Positions 55,573 to 63,870 of a DNA stretch of 64,000 nt are shown here, piece by piece; the first letter of the stretch is position 1, and the number at the start of each line of letters is the position of its first letter. The notes under the pieces are model-generated. The model was not told the origin of the DNA. It did no database searches and worked only from the letters and a program-made list of their open reading frames with translations. Position numbers and translations under genes: made by a program. The stretch is from Pseudorhodobacter aquimaris (GTDB taxonomy: Bacteria; Pseudomonadota; Alphaproteobacteria; Rhodobacterales; Rhodobacteraceae): positions 119,270 to 183,269 of the forward strand of contig NZ_LGHS01000067.1 of assembly GCF_001202025.1 (NCBI RefSeq), in the 5' to 3' direction.

Positions 55573-56314
55573 GGAAGGCGCAAGCGGTTTCCAGATTCAC
55601 CCGATGGACCAGTTCATCGTGAAACCGCTGTTTGGCGGCGATCATATCGCTTGGTATACGGTCACCAATGTGACGTTGTGGATGGCGATTGCTGTTGTTG
55701 CCATTGCGGCCATGCTGATGCTCGGCACCCGTCGTCGCGCTATCGTGCCATCGCGCAGCCAGTCGGTTGCCGAGTTGATCTACGGTTTTGTCTATAACAT
55801 GGTTGAAGAGGTTACTGGTCGCGAAGGGGTCAAGTATTTCCCCTATGTCTTGACCTTGTTCCTGTTCATCCTGTTTTCCAATCTGCTGGGCCTCTTGCCC
55901 GCAGCTTTCACCACAACCAGCCATATCGCCGTGACCATCGTGCTTGCGATGCTGGTGTTCCTTGGTGTGACTATTCTTGGCTTCGTCAAGCATGGCATCG
56001 GGTTTCTTGGGATGTTCTGGGTGTCTTCGGCGCCTTTGGTCATCCGTCCGATCCTGGCTGTGATCGAGGTTATCTCTTATTTCGTCCGTCCGGTTTCCCA
56101 CTCCATTCGTTTGGCGGGTAACCTTATGGCGGGCCATGCCGTGATCAAGGTGATCGCCGGCTTTGCAACGCTGGTTGTGGCCTCTCCGGTCGTGATCGGT
56201 GCAGTGACAGCGCTTTACGGGCTGGAGCTGTTGGTGGCCTGCGTGCAGGCATACGTCTTTACCATCCTGACCTGCGTATATCTTCGCGACGCCGTTGGCG
56301 ACGTGCACCACTAA
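55565..56314 (+). CDS. atpB: ATP synthase Fo subunit a
   Basis: Forms the proton half-channels next to the c-ring. The 249-residue protein has five or six helices and the essential Arg in the segment [40 protein letters not shown] and the last helix [20 protein letters not shown] are also typical. It overlaps atpI and is followed by atpE after 45 bp. Confidence 0.97.
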   Translation: MAEEGASGFQIHPMDQFIVKPLFGGDHIAWYTVTNVTLWMAIAVVAIAAMLMLGTRRRAIVPSRSQSVAELIYGFVYNMVEEVTGREGVKYFPYVLTLFLFILFSNLLGLLPAAFTTTSHIAVTIVLAMLVFLGVTILGFVKHGIGFLGMFWVSSAPLVIRPILAVIEVISYFVRPVSHSIRLAGNLMAGHAVIKVIAGFATLVVASPVVIGAVTALYGLELLVACVQAYVFTILTCVYLRDAVGDVHH

Positions 56315-56359
56315 GGTCTCAATCAAACCAAACTACTAATTCCATAAGGAGCAAATGCT

Positions 56360-56596
56360 ATGGAAGGCGAACTCGCACAAATGGGTAAGTACATCGGCGC
56401 AGGTCTGGCAGCTTTCGGGCTTGGCGGCGCTGGTATCGGCGTGGGCAACATTGCAGGGAACTTCCTTGCAGGCGCTTTGCGTAACCCTTCGGCTGCTGCC
56501 GGTCAAACTGCAACGCTCTTCGTCGGCATCGCATTCGCCGAAGCACTGGGCATCTTCTCGTTCCTGATCGCCCTGCTGCTGATGTTTGCGGTCTGA
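56360..56596 (+). CDS. atpE: ATP synthase Fo subunit c
   Basis: The proton-carrying ring subunit, 78 residues in two helices with the polar RNP loop at 41-43 between them. The proton-binding carboxylate is Glu61 in [20 protein letters not shown]. The glycine-rich first helix ([20 protein letters not shown]) allows tight packing. AAGGAG is the ribosome site. The Glu (not Asp) at 61 and the sequence fit proton-type rings. Confidence 0.97.
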   Translation: MEGELAQMGKYIGAGLAAFGLGGAGIGVGNIAGNFLAGALRNPSAAAGQTATLFVGIAFAEALGIFSFLIALLLMFAV

Positions 56597-56671
56597 TCCA
56601 CGCTTTCGTGACCTTTCGGCCGGACGGGATCTCCCCGCCCGGCCAAGTCTTGAGGATGCTGGAGAAACGAC

Positions 56672-57226
56672 ATGGCGACTGAAGTGCTTGACGCTGCAGC
56701 AGCAGCCCACGAGGCGGGCCACACGGCCGAAACCTCCTCCGGCATGCCGCAGCTTGATATTACAACATGGGACAACCAGATCTTCTGGCTCTTGGTGTCC
56801 TTGGTTGCAATCTACCTGATCGTGACCCGTGTGGCTGTGCCACGTATCGGGGCGGTTTTGGCCGAACGCCGTGGCACGATCACCAATGATCTGGCCGCTG
56901 CCGAAGAGTTGAAGCTGCAAGCGAGTGAGGCGGAAACCGCATATAACAAGGCGCTTGCCGCCGCGCGGGCCGAAGCCTCAAAAATCATCGCCGCGGCGCG
57001 TGCGGATATTGAAGCGGATCTGGCCAAGGCCACCGCCAAAGCCGACGCGGAAATCGAAGCGAAAACTGCTGTCTCTGAAAAGCGGATCGCAGAGATCCGT
57101 GAAGGAGCGTTGGAAAGCGTGACCGAAGTGGCCAAAGATACCGCCAAGGAACTGGTTTCGGTTCTGGGTGGTAAAGCGGACGCCCGGTCTATCAATGCGG
57201 CCGTGGCCGCGCGTTTGAAGGGATAA
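56672..57226 (+). CDS. atpF': ATP synthase Fo subunit b' (AtpF'/AtpX)
   Basis: One of two divergent b-type stator subunits, as in photosynthetic and alphaproteobacterial ATP synthases. The 184-residue protein has a polar head, one membrane helix ([20 protein letters not shown]) and a long Ala/Glu/Lys-rich coiled coil. It lies directly upstream of the b gene with 4 bp between. Confidence 0.93.
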   Translation: MATEVLDAAAAAHEAGHTAETSSGMPQLDITTWDNQIFWLLVSLVAIYLIVTRVAVPRIGAVLAERRGTITNDLAAAEELKLQASEAETAYNKALAAARAEASKIIAAARADIEADLAKATAKADAEIEAKTAVSEKRIAEIREGALESVTEVAKDTAKELVSVLGGKADARSINAAVAARLKG

Positions 57227-57230
57227 CGCC

Positions 57231-57785
57231 ATGAAAAAGCTAATCCTTTTGGCAAGCGCCAGTGCTACACCGGCCTTTGCTGCCTCGGGCCCGTTCTTCT
57301 CGCTTGGCAATACGAACTTTATCGTGACCGTTGCCTTTATTTTGTTCGTCGGTGTGCTGCTGAAATTCGGCGTGCCGGGCATGTTGACCGGTCTTTTGGA
57401 CAAGCGTGCTGATCAGATCAAAGCTGACCTGGATGAGGCCCGCGCGTTGCGCGAAGAGGCCAAGGCCATTTTGGCAAGCTATGAACGCAAGAAGAAAGAA
57501 GTGCAGGAGCAATCCGACCGGATCGTTGCCTCTGCCAAGGAAGAAGCGGTTGCTGCGGCGGAACAAGCCAAGGTCGACCTGTCCAATTCCATCGCGCGGC
57601 GTCTTGCCGGCGCCGAGGATCGGATCGCTTCGGCCGAGGCGGGTGCCATTCGTGCGGTGCGTGAACATGCGGTTGCAGTTGCGATTGCGGCGGCAAGCGA
57701 TGTATTGGCCAAGCAGGCAACGCCCGAAACCTTGTCTGCATCCGTTGATGATGCAATCAAACAAGTTGGCGCAAAAATGCATTGA
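57231..57785 (+). CDS. atpF: ATP synthase Fo subunit b
   Basis: The second b-type stator subunit, 184 residues. A signal-like N-terminal stretch ([20 protein letters not shown]) precedes the membrane helix ([19 protein letters not shown]) and a long charged coiled coil that reaches the F1 head. It ends the operon before a strong terminator. The F1 genes atpHAGDC are not here, which is normal for Rhodobacteraceae with split operons. Confidence 0.93.
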   Translation: MKKLILLASASATPAFAASGPFFSLGNTNFIVTVAFILFVGVLLKFGVPGMLTGLLDKRADQIKADLDEARALREEAKAILASYERKKKEVQEQSDRIVASAKEEAVAAAEQAKVDLSNSIARRLAGAEDRIASAEAGAIRAVREHAVAVAIAAASDVLAKQATPETLSASVDDAIKQVGAKMH

Positions 57786-57811
57786 TCCGTTGTATTTGGA
57801 TCTGAACTTTA

Positions 57812-57840
57812 GAACCCGGCATTCGTGCCGGGTTCTTTCA
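57812..57840 (+). terminator. Rho-independent terminator of the Fo operon
   Basis: GAACCCGGCA and TGCCGGGTTC form a perfect 10-bp stem with a TTCG tetraloop, followed by TTTCATTTT. It lies 26 bp after atpF and just before the converging GntR gene. Confidence 0.95.
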
Positions 57841-57842
57841 TT

Positions 57843-58616
57843 TTACGGAGTGCGGCTGCGCTCATAGCCCAATCGTTGCTGGGCAATCGCCTCATGGCGT
57901 TCTGCCTTCAACTGTTCGGCCAAAGCCTTTTCGACAAAATCGAGATGTGTGGCTACTGCGGCGCGGGCGGTGGCAGGGTCACGTGCCTGCAGCCCCTCGT
58001 TAATGGCGCGATGCTGGTCAAGCAGCATGGTCCGTGTCGTCCGGTTGCGAAAGATCATTTGCCGGTTGTAAAAGACGCCTTGCTTGAGCAAATCATACAT
58101 CGAGCGCATCATATGCAGCATGATCACATTATGGCTGGCCTCTACGATTGCCATGTGAAAATCCGCATCCAGCGCGGCCTCATCGGCCGAGGCACGCTTG
58201 GCATGAGCCGTCTCCATCTTGGCAAAGATCGTAGCAATCACCTGTAAATCGGCATCTGAACCCAGCTTTGCAGCGCGTTCTGCTGCTAACCCCTCCATGT
58301 CACGACGAAAGGCGAGATAGTCAAAAACGGCGCCCTCATGCCGCGCAAACAGCTTGATCAGCGCATCGGAAAAAGCCGATCCCAAAACCTCGGCGACAAA
58401 GATTCCCGACCCCGGGCGGCTGGTCAAAAGTCCGCGGTCCTGTAGATCGGCAATCGCATCACGCAGACTGGGGCGCGACACCTTCATCCGTTCCGCAAGC
58501 TCACGCTCGGGGGGAAGGCGGTCGCCCGGGCGCAGGATGCCGCGCAAGATCAGCTGCTCGATCTGGCGAATGACGGCGGCGGATAGCTTTTCGGCGTGGA
58601 CGGGTTGAAACGGCAT
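57843..58616 (-). CDS. GntR/FadR-family transcriptional regulator
   Basis: A 257-residue regulator with an N-terminal GntR winged helix (ILRPGDRLPPERELAERMKV, SRPSLRDAIADLQDRGLLTS, RPGSGIFVAE) and a C-terminal all-helical FCD domain (FRRDMEGLAAERAAK; DADFHMAIVEASHNVIMLHM; DQHRAINEGLQARDPATARA). The FCD His/Asp positions can bind a metal and an organic acid. It resembles PdhR/LldR-type regulators; the effector is unknown. GGAGG lies five bases before the ATG at 58616, deciding the start over a TTG at 58631. It converges on the Fo operon. Confidence 0.9.
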   Translation of the reverse strand: MPFQPVHAEKLSAAVIRQIEQLILRGILRPGDRLPPERELAERMKVSRPSLRDAIADLQDRGLLTSRPGSGIFVAEVLGSAFSDALIKLFARHEGAVFDYLAFRRDMEGLAAERAAKLGSDADLQVIATIFAKMETAHAKRASADEAALDADFHMAIVEASHNVIMLHMMRSMYDLLKQGVFYNRQMIFRNRTTRTMLLDQHRAINEGLQARDPATARAAVATHLDFVEKALAEQLKAERHEAIAQQRLGYERSRTP

Positions 58617-58675
58617 AACAGCCTCCGACAAGATGTTCCGCGATTTTATGGCCGCTGTGCCCTATCCACAACACG

Positions 58676-58703
58676 AAAAAGGGCGGGGATAAGCCCGCCC
58701 TTT
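58676..58703 (-). terminator. Rho-independent terminator of the OmpA-like lipoprotein gene
   Basis: On the minus strand AAAGGGCGGG and CCCGCCCTTT form a 10-bp stem around CTTATC, followed by further T residues. It lies 20 bp past the gene's stop. Confidence 0.9.
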
Positions 58704-58723
58704 CCGCATCCATGCTGATCAAA

Positions 58724-59377
58724 TCAGTTAGGACGAATGATGATTTCGACGCGGCGGTTTTGCGCGCGGCCCGCATCAGAGAGGTTGGACGCGACAGGCT
58801 GGTCCTCGCCGCGACCGAAGGCCACGATCCGCGCGCCCGGCACGCCATTCATCTGCAAGGTCGAGGCGACAGCCGTGGCACGGCGCTGTGAAAGCTGCTG
58901 GTTATAGGCGGCGGAACCGGTGTTGTCGGTATGGCCGATCACCTGCACCGTGGTGTTGGGATAGCTGAGCAAACTGCTTGCCACTGCTTGCAAATCGCGG
59001 GTCAGATCGCCGCGCAACGTTGCACTGTCGGTCGCAAAAAGGATATCCTGCGGCAGGTTCACCACCAGCTCGCTGCCGGTATTGGTGACGGAAACGCGGT
59101 CGTTGCCGATGGAGTTGCGCAGATCTGCGGCTTGCGCATCCAGTTGAGATCCGATCGCCCCGCCCAGCAACGCGCCAACACCGGCACCAAGCGCCGCCTT
59201 GGCCAGCTTGTTATCGCCCTTACTGGTGGCACCGAGTGCGCCGCCGATCAGCGCGCCGGTTGTGGCGCCAGTGCGGGTCCGGCGGTTTTCCTCGGTTGTG
59301 GGTGCCATCGGGGCGACACAGCCCGCAAGCGTCATTGCCGACAGGGTCAACAGGATAATTGGTTTTCTGATCGTCAT
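58724..59377 (-). CDS. OmpA-family lipoprotein with glycine-zipper segment
   Basis: A 217-residue outer-membrane lipoprotein. The signal ends in the lipobox LAGC (about Cys20). It is followed by a glycine-zipper region (GATTGALIGGALGATSKGDN, GAGVGALLGGAIGSQLDAQA) and a C-terminal OmpA domain. The OmpA domain carries ILFATDSATLRGD, VIGHTDNTGSAAYNQQLSQR and RRVEIII, which bind the peptidoglycan diaminopimelate. GAGG lies six bases before the ATG at 59377. It is a monocistronic gene with its own terminator; the YiaD/YfiB group is the closest match. Confidence 0.92.
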   Translation of the reverse strand: MTIRKPIILLTLSAMTLAGCVAPMAPTTEENRRTRTGATTGALIGGALGATSKGDNKLAKAALGAGVGALLGGAIGSQLDAQAADLRNSIGNDRVSVTNTGSELVVNLPQDILFATDSATLRGDLTRDLQAVASSLLSYPNTTVQVIGHTDNTGSAAYNQQLSQRRATAVASTLQMNGVPGARIVAFGRGEDQPVASNLSDAGRAQNRRVEIIIRPN

Positions 59378-59484
59378 TTTATGCCTCATCTTATTGGCCC
59401 CGTAAAAGGGAACATAGGCCTTCATACACCCCAACGCGCCATGCTGCATCTGGTTCCGCGCAGCCTTCGGCGGAAATTGGCCAG

Positions 59485-60351
59485 TCAGGCGTCATTTGCC
59501 GCAGATTCGTGATCGGCCCGTGCGCCTTCCCACGCCAGCAGCGCGCGTTTGACCGGCAGCCCCCAATGATATCCGCCTAATGCGCCGGATTTGCGCAGGG
59601 CACGGTGGCAGGGAATCAGCCAGCTGACAGGGTTTCTCCCCACGGCCGTCCCAACCGCGCGCACGGCCTTGGGATGGCCGATTGCGGCAGCGATCTGGGA
59701 ATAGCTGGTGACATGGCCTGAGGGGATGCGCATCAATGCCTCCCAGACCTTGATCTGGAATGGTGCGCCGATCATGTAGATCGGGGCTTTGTCCGCGCTT
59801 GGGCTTGCCCCAAAGGCGGTCTGCACCCAAGGGCGTAGCATCGCGTCATCCTGCCGGAACGTGGCTTTCGGCCAGCGGGAGGTCAGGTCCTCCATTGTCG
59901 CCGCCTCTGTGGTCTCGGCAGAGAATCCGATGCCGCAGATTCCCTTTTCAGTGCCCATAACCAAGGCGGGGCCGAAGGGGCTGTCAAACCAACCCCAGCG
60001 GATGGTCAGCCCTGCGCCCCCGTTGGCATATTCGCCTGGGGTCATCGCCTCCCACCGCAGGAAAAGATCGTGCAGACGGCCGGTGCCGGACAGGTTGGCC
60101 GCCATGCTGGTTTCCAGAACTGTGAAGCGATCCGCCAAAAGACGGCGGGCATGATCCAGCGTCAGATATTGCTGATACCGCTTGGGCGAAACACCGACCC
60201 ATTGCGAGAAAACCCTTTGGAAATGGGCCGCACTCATCCCCATCTGGGCCGCAAGCGCGTCAAGCTGAAGTGGGGCGTCGTGCGTATCAATCGCTTCGAT
60301 CGCACGGCGCATAACGTTGAAATGATAGCTGCTTTTGTGATCGCTGGTCAT
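59485..60351 (-). CDS. Methylated-DNA-protein cysteine methyltransferase with AraC-type domain (Ogt/Ada-like)
   Basis: A 288-residue DNA repair protein that removes alkyl groups from O6-alkylguanine onto a cysteine. An AraC-like helix-turn-helix occupies residues 10-105 (LDALAAQMGMSAAHFQRVFS). The methyltransferase domain ends with the acceptor PCHR in SWLIPCHRALRKSG, preceded by GHVTSYSQIAAAIGHPKAVR. Unlike E. coli Ada, it lacks the N-terminal Zn-cysteine domain that senses methyl phosphotriesters, so activation must work differently if it is a regulator. It is divergent from nth, another base-damage repair gene. Confidence 0.92.
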   Translation of the reverse strand: MTSDHKSSYHFNVMRRAIEAIDTHDAPLQLDALAAQMGMSAAHFQRVFSQWVGVSPKRYQQYLTLDHARRLLADRFTVLETSMAANLSGTGRLHDLFLRWEAMTPGEYANGGAGLTIRWGWFDSPFGPALVMGTEKGICGIGFSAETTEAATMEDLTSRWPKATFRQDDAMLRPWVQTAFGASPSADKAPIYMIGAPFQIKVWEALMRIPSGHVTSYSQIAAAIGHPKAVRAVGTAVGRNPVSWLIPCHRALRKSGALGGYHWGLPVKRALLAWEGARADHESAANDA

Positions 60352-60466
60352 GATGTCTCTCCCGTTTCCTCAATCTAACTGTAGCGGGTTGGTTTCACGA
60401 CCCGTTTCCTGCACAAAACCGGCCCAAGCCTTGCGGCCGCGCCATATTTTAGGCATAGGGTTCGGC

Positions 60467-61111
60467 ATGGCAAAACAGCTTGATTATCAAACGATCAAAG
60501 AGATCTTCACCCGGTTTCAGGCGTCTGATCCCGAACCGAAGGGGGAGCTTTTCCACACCAATGCCTATACGCTGCTGGTTGCGGTGGCTCTTTCGGCGCA
60601 GGCGACGGATGCGGGCGTGAACAAAGCCACGCGGCCCCTGTTTGCCAAAGTGGACACCCCGCAAAAGATGCTCGATTTGGGGTTGGAGGCGCTGACCGAG
60701 GCGATCAAGACCATCGGTCTTTTCCGAAACAAGGCCAAGAATGTGATCAAAATGGCCGAGATTCTGGTGGCCGACTATGGTGGCGAGGTGCCGTCCAGCC
60801 GTGCCGCCCTGCAGTCGCTGCCAGGGGTCGGGCGCAAGACGGCGAATGTGGTGCTTAACATGTGGTTTCACGTGCCCGCGCAAGCCGTGGACACTCATAT
60901 CTTTCGCATCGGCAACCGCACCGGCATTTGTCCGGGTAAGACTGTCGATATCGTCGAGCGCGCGATAGAGGATCATATCCCTGCTGAATTTCAACAGCAT
61001 GCACATCATTGGCTGATTTTGCACGGCCGTTATATCTGTATCGCGCGTAAACCCAAATGCGGAAACTGCATCATCCGCGACCTTTGCCCCTATGAGGATA
61101 AGACAATATGA
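60467..61111 (+). CDS. nth: Endonuclease III
   Basis: A DNA glycosylase/AP lyase for oxidised pyrimidines. The 214-residue protein has the helix-hairpin-helix LQSLPGVGRKTANVVLNMWF with the catalytic Lys, then VDTHIFRIGNRTG with the catalytic Asp. The C-terminal 4Fe-4S loop Cys-x6-Cys-x2-Cys-x5-Cys is CIARKPKCGNCIIRDLC. The ATG at 60467 is the conventional start. Its stop overlaps the kinase gene start by 4 bp. Confidence 0.96.
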   Translation: MAKQLDYQTIKEIFTRFQASDPEPKGELFHTNAYTLLVAVALSAQATDAGVNKATRPLFAKVDTPQKMLDLGLEALTEAIKTIGLFRNKAKNVIKMAEILVADYGGEVPSSRAALQSLPGVGRKTANVVLNMWFHVPAQAVDTHIFRIGNRTGICPGKTVDIVERAIEDHIPAEFQQHAHHWLILHGRYICIARKPKCGNCIIRDLCPYEDKTI

Positions 61112-62100
61112 AGACGTTTCAGGTGGTCGGTATCGGCAACGCGATGGTGGACGTTCTGGCCCATGCCGATGAGGCATTCTTGGCCGAGAACGGTATTGGC
61201 AAGGGCATCATGCAGTTGATTGACATGGAGCGTGCGGTGGACCTTTACGGCCGCATCGGACCGGCGCAGGAAATCTCGGGCGGATCGGCGGCCAATACGA
61301 TTGCGGGTATCGCGCATCTGGGCGGGCGGACGGCCTATGTCGGCAAGGTCAAGGATGACCAGTTAGGGGCGATTTTTGCACATGACATGCGCGCCCAAGG
61401 GGCGGTCTATGAAACGGTCTTAGCCCCCAAAGGCGAGGCGGAAGAGACCGGGCGCTGCATCATTCTGGTTACGCCGGATGGTGAGCGTTCGATGAACACC
61501 TATCTTGGGGTGACGGAATTTCTGACGCCGAGTGATATTGATGAGGTCCAGATGGCAAATGCCGAGTGGATCTATCTTGAAGGTTACCGCTTTGACGGGC
61601 CGGAAAGCCATCAGGCCTTTGCCAAGGCGATTGCCGCCTGCAAAGGGGCGGGGGGACGTGTTTCGATCACCCTGTCGGATGCATTTTGTGTGGAGCGCCA
61701 CCGTGATGCCTTTCGCCGGATGATCGCCGCGGATGTTGATTTGCTTTTTGCCAATCGAGCCGAGATTTTGTCGATGTATCAGACCGATAACTTTGATGCG
61801 GCTATGAAATCTGCGGCGAAGGATGTGGCGATCGTGGCCTGTACCGATAGCGAAAACGGTGCCCATATTTTGTGTGGTGGTGAGCACTGGCATGTGCCTG
61901 CAGTCGCCACTCAGATCGTTGATGCAACGGGGGCCGGAGATCTGTTCGCGGGTGCGTTTTTGTGGGGGATGACCAATGGTTATGACCTGCAAACGGCGGC
62001 ACGCATGGGGAATATCGCGGCATTCGAGGTGATTGGACATATTGGCGCGCGTCCCGAGATGGATTTAAAAACGTTATTCGCGGATGCTGGCGTGATTTGA
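61108..62100 (+). CDS. PfkB-family sugar kinase, probably adenosine kinase
   Basis: A 330-residue PfkB (ribokinase-like) kinase. The first signature is in SGGSAANTIAGIAHLGGRTA. The second is VDATGAGDLFAGAFLWGMTN, with the catalytic Asp of GAGD. A VGIGNAMVDVLAHADEAFLA start and the GRCIILVTPDGERSMNTYLG segment resemble bacterial adenosine kinase-type proteins. The substrate is not proven, since the family also includes ribokinase and fructokinase. It is coupled to nth by a 4-bp overlap, and a large GC-rich hairpin follows the stop. Confidence 0.85.
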   Translation: MKTFQVVGIGNAMVDVLAHADEAFLAENGIGKGIMQLIDMERAVDLYGRIGPAQEISGGSAANTIAGIAHLGGRTAYVGKVKDDQLGAIFAHDMRAQGAVYETVLAPKGEAEETGRCIILVTPDGERSMNTYLGVTEFLTPSDIDEVQMANAEWIYLEGYRFDGPESHQAFAKAIAACKGAGGRVSITLSDAFCVERHRDAFRRMIAADVDLLFANRAEILSMYQTDNFDAAMKSAAKDVAIVACTDSENGAHILCGGEHWHVPAVATQIVDATGAGDLFAGAFLWGMTNGYDLQTAARMGNIAAFEVIGHIGARPEMDLKTLFADAGVI

Positions 62101-62109
62101 ACGGGAGGG

Positions 62110-62150
62110 GGCGCGCGGCTCAAGCCCCTTTTGGGCCATCGCCGCGCGCC
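62110..62150 (+). terminator. GC-rich hairpin after the PfkB kinase gene
   Basis: GGCGCGCGGC (62110-62119) and GCCGCGCGCC (62141-62150) form a perfect 10-bp stem; an inner GCCC/GGGC pair flanks CTTTT. No clear U-tract follows. It may be a terminator or a repeat-type element. Confidence 0.5.
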
Positions 62151-62719
62151 GTTGCCACGGGCTATTTGCTACTGGCCCGTGAAATTGGTATGGCCTATTG
62201 GCATTGCCGAGGTGGGCTCGGCACTGTTTGTTGCCTCTGCTTTTCTATAATTTACCGCTACAGAGGCGATCAATCACGGGGCTGAAACGGACGAATTCCG
62301 GTAAGATGCGGTGGTGATGGTACTGAGCAGCAGGCTTCGAATGATCTTGTCACGGTTACGTTCCGTTCTCTCAACTCACTTATGCGGCCTTACGCTCAAA
62401 AGCCAAGGGGCCTTTCCCGCCGAAGCATGAGAGGCGGCGTCGCGGATTATGGAACCCGTGTGCGGATGCCCCTTTCAATGCAAGAAGTTTTTCAGATTGC
62501 TCAGAACATGTGATCAGTGCAGTCGTGTGTCCGGCCTTTGAATGCGGCTTTCACACGCCGCTGGCCTGTATGGTGTCCGTGGATGGGTCCAAATCGTTGA
62601 TGCGAGCACAAAGCTCCTGGCTTCTATCTGGTGTTCCCAACCCCGTCTTATGACCGTTGTTCCTTACTCTCCTTCGCCCTTCTCACATTGCCGGTTTACT
62701 CCAACGCATGGTGCAAAGC
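62151..62719. other. Decayed non-coding stretch between the kinase gene and the IS110 remnant
   Basis: No intact gene is seen. On the plus strand from 62284 the frame reads E-T-D-E-F-R-stop-D-A-V-V-M-V-L-S-S, which resembles the YTDEFRRDAV start of IS3-family OrfA with an internal stop. This is a weak match. The rest is unassigned. Confidence 0.35.
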
Positions 62720-63789
62720 TTATGCAGCCAGCGGTGGAATTCGATCGTTCTCTTTTGTGGTTATTAACGCCCAAACAGTACGGGCAAGCTTGTTTGCCAA
62801 TGCAGTCGCCACCAGCATACGAGGCTTGCGCGCCAGCATCTTGGCAAGCCATGATCCAGGTGGTGGGCCTTTCCGGATGGCCAACGGATGACGGCCATCA
62901 CGCCAGAGGCGTGCATTCGCACGACGCGCCTGTGATCAGCAACCGCCTTATATCGCGCTGCCCCATTTTTGAGGTTCTACCCAGGATTTGTCGCCCACCG
63001 GTCGACTTCTGCCTTGGTACAAGCCCGCGACCCGGGCTGCAAACTCACGCCCATTAGAAAATTCTTCCATTGGTGGCGCAAAGGCCTGAATGGTCGTAGC
63101 ACACATAGGCCCAACTCCGGGGATCGTCATAAGCCGTGATGGTGCTTCATCTGTTTTTGCGCGGCCTTTGATCTCGTGGTCCAGCGCCATAATCCGTTCG
63201 TCAAAAAGAGCGATCTGATCGATGTATGCTTGGCAAAGGCCTAAGATTTCAGTCGGCAGGTCAGGCGCAACTTCATCAAAGCTGGTTATCATGCGTCTAA
63301 ACTGAACCATCCCTTGAGCGACGACGACACCGTATTCTGCTAAATGACCCCGCAAAGCGTTTACCAACTGGGAGCGTTGGCGGACACATAAATCGCGTGT
63401 TCGAAAGACCATGCCCTGCGCCTGTTGTTCTGCGCTTTTAACCGAGACGTAGCGCATGGTCGGGCGCGATGCCGCCTCCGCGATCGCTTCTGCGTCATTT
63501 GCATCGTTCTTTTGACGCTTCACAAACGGCTTAACGTAAACAGGTGGGATTAGACGCGCCTCGTGACCGAGCTTGCCAATCTCACGCCCCCAATAATGGG
63601 ACGTAGCGCAAGCCTCCATAGCAACAACGCACCTTGGAAGCTTACTCAGGAACGCAATAAGCTGAGACCGCGACAATTTCTTGCGGAACACAACGGAACC
63701 ATCGGTGGCAGCCCCGAGCAGTTTGAAGCCCCGTGCAGTTGGAAGCCCCGTTTTGCTAAATCAATTCCTACTACGCTAACATTCTCTAT
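62720..63789 (-). pseudogene. IS110/IS1111-family transposase, frameshifted
   Basis: A site-specific recombinase-like transposase (DEDD type) that can be reassembled to about 341 residues. The main open piece (62948-63691) has MEACATSHYWGREIGKLGHE, KNDANDAEAIAEA and IPGVGPMCATTIQAFAP. Its N-terminus NVSVVGIDLAKRGFQLHGA (63783 leftward) and C-terminus SWLAKMLARKPRMLVATALA ... ALANKLARTVWAL (to a stop at 62720) lie in other frames. Breaks are a 17-bp tandem duplication (63710-63743), about +2 near 63028, about +26 at 62899-62924 and -1 near 62880. AAAGGAAG precedes ATA at 63789, where an ATG may have been lost. Confidence 0.8.
63710..63743. repeat. 17-bp tandem duplication within the IS110 transposase
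   Basis: AGCCCCGAGCAGTTTGA (63710-63726) and AGCCCCGTGCAGTTGGA (63727-63743) are adjacent copies, differing at two positions. A third AGCCCCG follows. Removing one copy restores a continuous frame, K-R-G-F-Q-L-H-G-A-A-T-D-G-S. Confidence 0.85.
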
Positions 63790-63870
63790 GGATGCTCTTC
63801 CTTTGTATGACAGTTTAAACTGCTATCATTCTGGCACATTGCGATGCCGCCGGGTGGCGCATCCATCCCA

